Source of the DNA: an uncultured Lachnospiraceae bacterium
Lineage (GTDB): Bacteria > Bacillota_A > Clostridia > Lachnospirales > Lachnospiraceae
Length of the DNA stretch: 9,460 nucleotides
Direction: 5' to 3'
Assembly: GCA_905207905.1 (NCBI GenBank)
Contig: CAJLNC010000094.1
Location: 1-9,460 of the forward strand
Numbering within the stretch: position 1 is the stretch's first letter; each line of letters starts with the position of its first letter. Below are positions 7,610 to 9,460 of this stretch, in pieces. A model generated the notes under the pieces. That model saw only the letters and a list, made by a program, of their open reading frames with translations. It was not told where the DNA came from and ran no database searches. The position numbers and the translations under genes were made by a program.

Positions 7610-7624
7610 AAAATACATTAATAT
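7596..7624 (+). promoter_or_regulatory. Possible leuB promoter
   Basis: TTGAAA (7596-7601), 17 bases, then TAATAT (7619-7624). The -35 is good; the -10 matches at four of six positions, and overlapping TATATA bases just downstream make the exact choice uncertain. The leader would be about 86 bases. No T-box or attenuator structure is seen in it. Confidence 0.4.
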
Positions 7625-7717
7625 ATAGAACAAAAGTGTTTTCCTGTTTATCTGCATAGGATTTTGTGGGTTAAATGGCAGATAAAAGGCAGGTTCACAT
7701 GGAAAGGATGAAAAACA

Positions 7718-8800
7718 ATGGGACATAAGATCGCTGTGATTCCCGGTGACGGGATCGGCCCGGAGATTGTAAAAGAAGCGCAGAAAGTGCTGGATGCAGC
7801 CGGAAAGAAATTTGGTTTTACCCTGGATTACACGGAAGTTTTGATGGGAGGAGCCTCTATTGATGTACACGGAGTTCCGTTGACAGACGAGGCTATTGAG
7901 ACCGCCAAGGCAAGCGACGCAGTTTTGATGGGCTCCATCGGAGGAGATGCTAAGACTTCTCCCTGGTACCAGCTTCCGCCGGAGAGACGGCCGGAGGCAG
8001 GACTGTTAAAAATAAGAAAATCGTTGAATCTGTTTGCGAACCTGCGGCCCGCTTATTTATATGAAGAACTTCGGGCAGCCTGTCCTTTGCGAGAGGATAT
8101 CAGCGCTGCTGGTTTTGATATGATGATCATGAGAGAACTCACAGGAGGCCTTTATTTTGGAGAGCGGCATACCACCGAAGAAAATGGGGTGCGCAAGGCG
8201 GTAGACACTCTGGTTTACAGTGAAGAAGAGATTCGGAGAATCGCTGTGAAAGGATTTGATATTGCTAGAAAGAGACGCCGAAAGGTGTGCAGCGTGGATA
8301 AGGCGAATGTGCTGGATTCCTCCAGATTGTGGAGAGCTGTGGTGGAGGAAGTGGCAAAGGATTACCCGGATGTGACGCTGGAGCATATGCTGGTGGATAA
8401 CTGCGCTATGCAGCTGGTGAGAGATCCGGCCCAGTTTGATGTGATTCTGACGGAAAATATGTTTGGAGATATTTTATCTGATGAAGCCAGCATGGTAACT
8501 GGTTCCATCGGAATGCTCTCCTCCGCATCCCTGAATGAGACGAAGTTCGGCCTGTATGAGCCAAGCCATGGATCCGCGCCGGATATTGCAGGAAAAAATC
8601 TGGCAAATCCCATTGCCACCATTTTATCGGCAGCTATGATGCTGCGGTATTCCCTGGATTTGGATGAAGCGGCAGAAGGCATTGAAGCGGCGGTGCGTCA
8701 GGTGTTAAAGGACGGTTACCGCACACCGGATATCTGGTCGGAGAACTGTATGAAAGTAGGGACTGTGGAGATGGGAGATCTGATTGCCAAGAGAGTGTAG
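7718..8800 (+). CDS. leuB: 3-isopropylmalate dehydrogenase
   Basis: A complete 360-residue cytoplasmic enzyme of leucine synthesis, oxidising and decarboxylating 3-isopropylmalate to 2-oxoisocaproate with NAD+ and Mg2+ or Mn2+. Seen directly: GDGIGPEI at 10-17; substrate arginines R100, R110 and R139; the active-site [11 protein letters not shown] segment with Y146; K195 in [14 protein letters not shown]; metal-binding D227 in VDNCAMQL and D251/D255 in [11 protein letters not shown]; and the nucleotide-binding loop [15 protein letters not shown] from 284. The LTGGLYFGE context and the length favour LeuB over isocitrate or tartrate dehydrogenase relatives. The ATG follows GGAAAGGA (7701-7708) with about 10 bases of spacing. 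The gene is divergent from the Lrp-like regulator and upstream of ilvD on the same strand with no terminator between, so the two are probably one transcript. Genes for the isomerase and synthase steps are not in the window. Confidence 0.96.
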   Translation: MGHKIAVIPGDGIGPEIVKEAQKVLDAAGKKFGFTLDYTEVLMGGASIDVHGVPLTDEAIETAKASDAVLMGSIGGDAKTSPWYQLPPERRPEAGLLKIRKSLNLFANLRPAYLYEELRAACPLREDISAAGFDMMIMRELTGGLYFGERHTTEENGVRKAVDTLVYSEEEIRRIAVKGFDIARKRRRKVCSVDKANVLDSSRLWRAVVEEVAKDYPDVTLEHMLVDNCAMQLVRDPAQFDVILTENMFGDILSDEASMVTGSIGMLSSASLNETKFGLYEPSHGSAPDIAGKNLANPIATILSAAMMLRYSLDLDEAAEGIEAAVRQVLKDGYRTPDIWSENCMKVGTVEMGDLIAKRV

Positions 8801-8808
8801 GAATAAGC

Positions 8809-9047
8809 GCCTGAATACAGGAGTATAAGTATAAGGGTGTAGGTACAAAAGCCGAAGCGCAGGTATATGAGTATCAATGCAAAAGCCCGAGTCCCGAAGG
8901 ATAGGGATAGAAGTATAAACACAAAAGCCCAAGTACAGAAGAATTGGGATAGAAGTATAAACACAAAAGCTCAAGTACAGAAGGATAAGGATAGAAGTAT
9001 AAACACAAAAGTCTGAGTGCAGGAGTATAAGCAGAAGGCATAAATAC
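8809..9047 (+). repeat. Degenerate tandem repeat (minisatellite), 42-base unit, between leuB and ilvD
   Basis: Three clear 42-base units lie head to tail without spacers: 8879-8920, 8921-8962 and 8963-9004. The second and third differ at only a few bases, and all end in the shared block GATAGAAGTATAAAC. Flanking copies are more worn: 9005-9047 on the right (about 43 bases) and 8845-8878 on the left (about 34), preceded by a partial copy at about 8809-8844. Because 42 is divisible by three the array stays open in several frames. One + strand frame (8867-9016) would give 49 residues with a repeating TKAQVQK-xxDRSIN unit, but it has no proper ribosome binding site. The array fills nearly the whole 263-base gap and ends just before the ilvD ribosome binding site. 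No hairpin or terminator is seen in it. Confidence 0.85.
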
Positions 9048-9063
9048 AAGAGGAGGACGGATT

Positions 9064-9460
9064 ATGAAAAGCGATGCAGTAAAAAAAGGAATCCAGCAGG
9101 CACCCCATCGGTCATTGTTCAATGCCCTGGGGCTGACTAAGGAAGAGATGAACAAGCCGCTGATCGGTATTGTTAATTCTTATAATGAGATTGTTCCGGG
9201 CCACATGAATCTGGATAAGATCACAGAGGCCGTGAAGCTGGGAGTGGCTATGGCAGGAGGTGTTCCCAGGGAGTTCCCGGCGATTGCAGTCTGCGACGGA
9301 ATTGCCATGGGCCATGAGGGGATGAAGTATTCTTTGGTGACCAGAGATCTGATTGCAGATTCTACAGAGTGTATGGCAAGGGCTCATCAGTTTGATGCGC
9401 TGGTGATGATTCCCAACTGTGATAAGAATGTACCAGGCCTTTTGATGGCAGCGGCAAGAC
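9064..9460 (+). CDS. ilvD: Dihydroxyacid dehydratase, N-terminal part
   Basis: The first 132 residues are visible; the gene runs off the right edge. IlvD dehydrates 2,3-dihydroxyisovalerate and 2,3-dihydroxy-3-methylvalerate to the 2-oxoacids that lead to valine, leucine and isoleucine. Seen directly: [16 protein letters not shown] at 32-47; [14 protein letters not shown] at 77-90 with the metal-ligand aspartate D78; and [10 protein letters not shown] at 116-125, holding Fe-S ligand C119, metal ligand D120 and the lysine K121 that is carbamylated in this family. Position 46 is Gly (VPGH) where plant and mycobacterial [2Fe-2S] enzymes have a Cys, so this is the E. coli-like, probably oxygen-sensitive [4Fe-4S] type, in keeping with an anaerobe. 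The ATG follows a perfect AGGAGG (9051-9056) with 7 bases of spacing. It lies 263 bases after leuB across the tandem repeat. Confidence 0.95.
   Translation, partial: MKSDAVKKGIQQAPHRSLFNALGLTKEEMNKPLIGIVNSYNEIVPGHMNLDKITEAVKLGVAMAGGVPREFPAIAVCDGIAMGHEGMKYSLVTRDLIADSTECMARAHQFDALVMIPNCDKNVPGLLMAAAR

Noticed and set aside
7625..7717. T-box or peptide attenuator ahead of leuB
   Set aside because: The leader is under 100 bases, has no T-box consensus, no Leu-rich short frame and no terminator hairpin.
8809..9047. CRISPR-like array
   Set aside because: The repeats are contiguous, have no unique spacers, are not of CRISPR repeat form, and no cas genes are nearby.
8705..9049. A 114-codon - strand open frame with hydrophobic repeats (FCVYTSIPILLYLG units), and overlapping - strand frames
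   Set aside because: It is the complement of the tandem repeat, open only because the unit length is divisible by three. There is no purine-rich ribosome binding site before its ATG, and it runs into the 3' end of leuB.

Overview
This window looks like part of the chromosome of an anaerobic Firmicute, most likely a gut-type member of the Clostridia close to Lachnospiraceae. That is inference from gene content: a very large fused 2-hydroxyacyl-CoA dehydratase activase-type protein, a clostridial-style IlvD N-terminus, strong AGGAGG ribosome binding sites, and medium-GC genes separated by AT-rich gaps. No ribosomal RNA or other taxonomic marker is present.

Layout, left to right. The 3' end of a 4-alpha-glucanotransferase gene (malQ) enters from the left edge on the + strand. 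A long hairpin that can terminate both strands separates it from a 1417-residue gene on the - strand, which carries two BadF/BcrA-type activase domains and a long DUF2229/HgdB-like C-terminal half. The 374-base gap 4852-5225 holds back-to-back promoters, a leader RNA for the large gene with mutually exclusive helices, and an unusual ribosome binding site whose long spacer can fold into a hairpin. On the + strand follows tgt (tRNA-guanine transglycosylase), then a second bidirectional terminator, then yajC (Sec translocase accessory) and an Lrp/AsnC-family regulator, both on the - strand. The regulator is divergent from leuB (3-isopropylmalate dehydrogenase), and their shared 213-base region contains two palindromes that sit on the promoters. 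A degenerate tandem repeat with a 42-base unit fills the gap between leuB and ilvD (dihydroxyacid dehydratase), which runs off the right edge.

Functionally the right third is a branched-chain amino acid block: leuB and ilvD are co-directional with no terminator visible between them, and the divergent Lrp-like gene is the natural candidate regulator. tgt and yajC are housekeeping genes, here convergent with each other. The large activase-like protein stands alone as a monocistronic unit. Its chemistry is probably ATP-driven low-potential electron transfer, but its substrate cannot be read from the sequence. It is the least understood gene here, and its leader and start region are the most unusual non-coding features.
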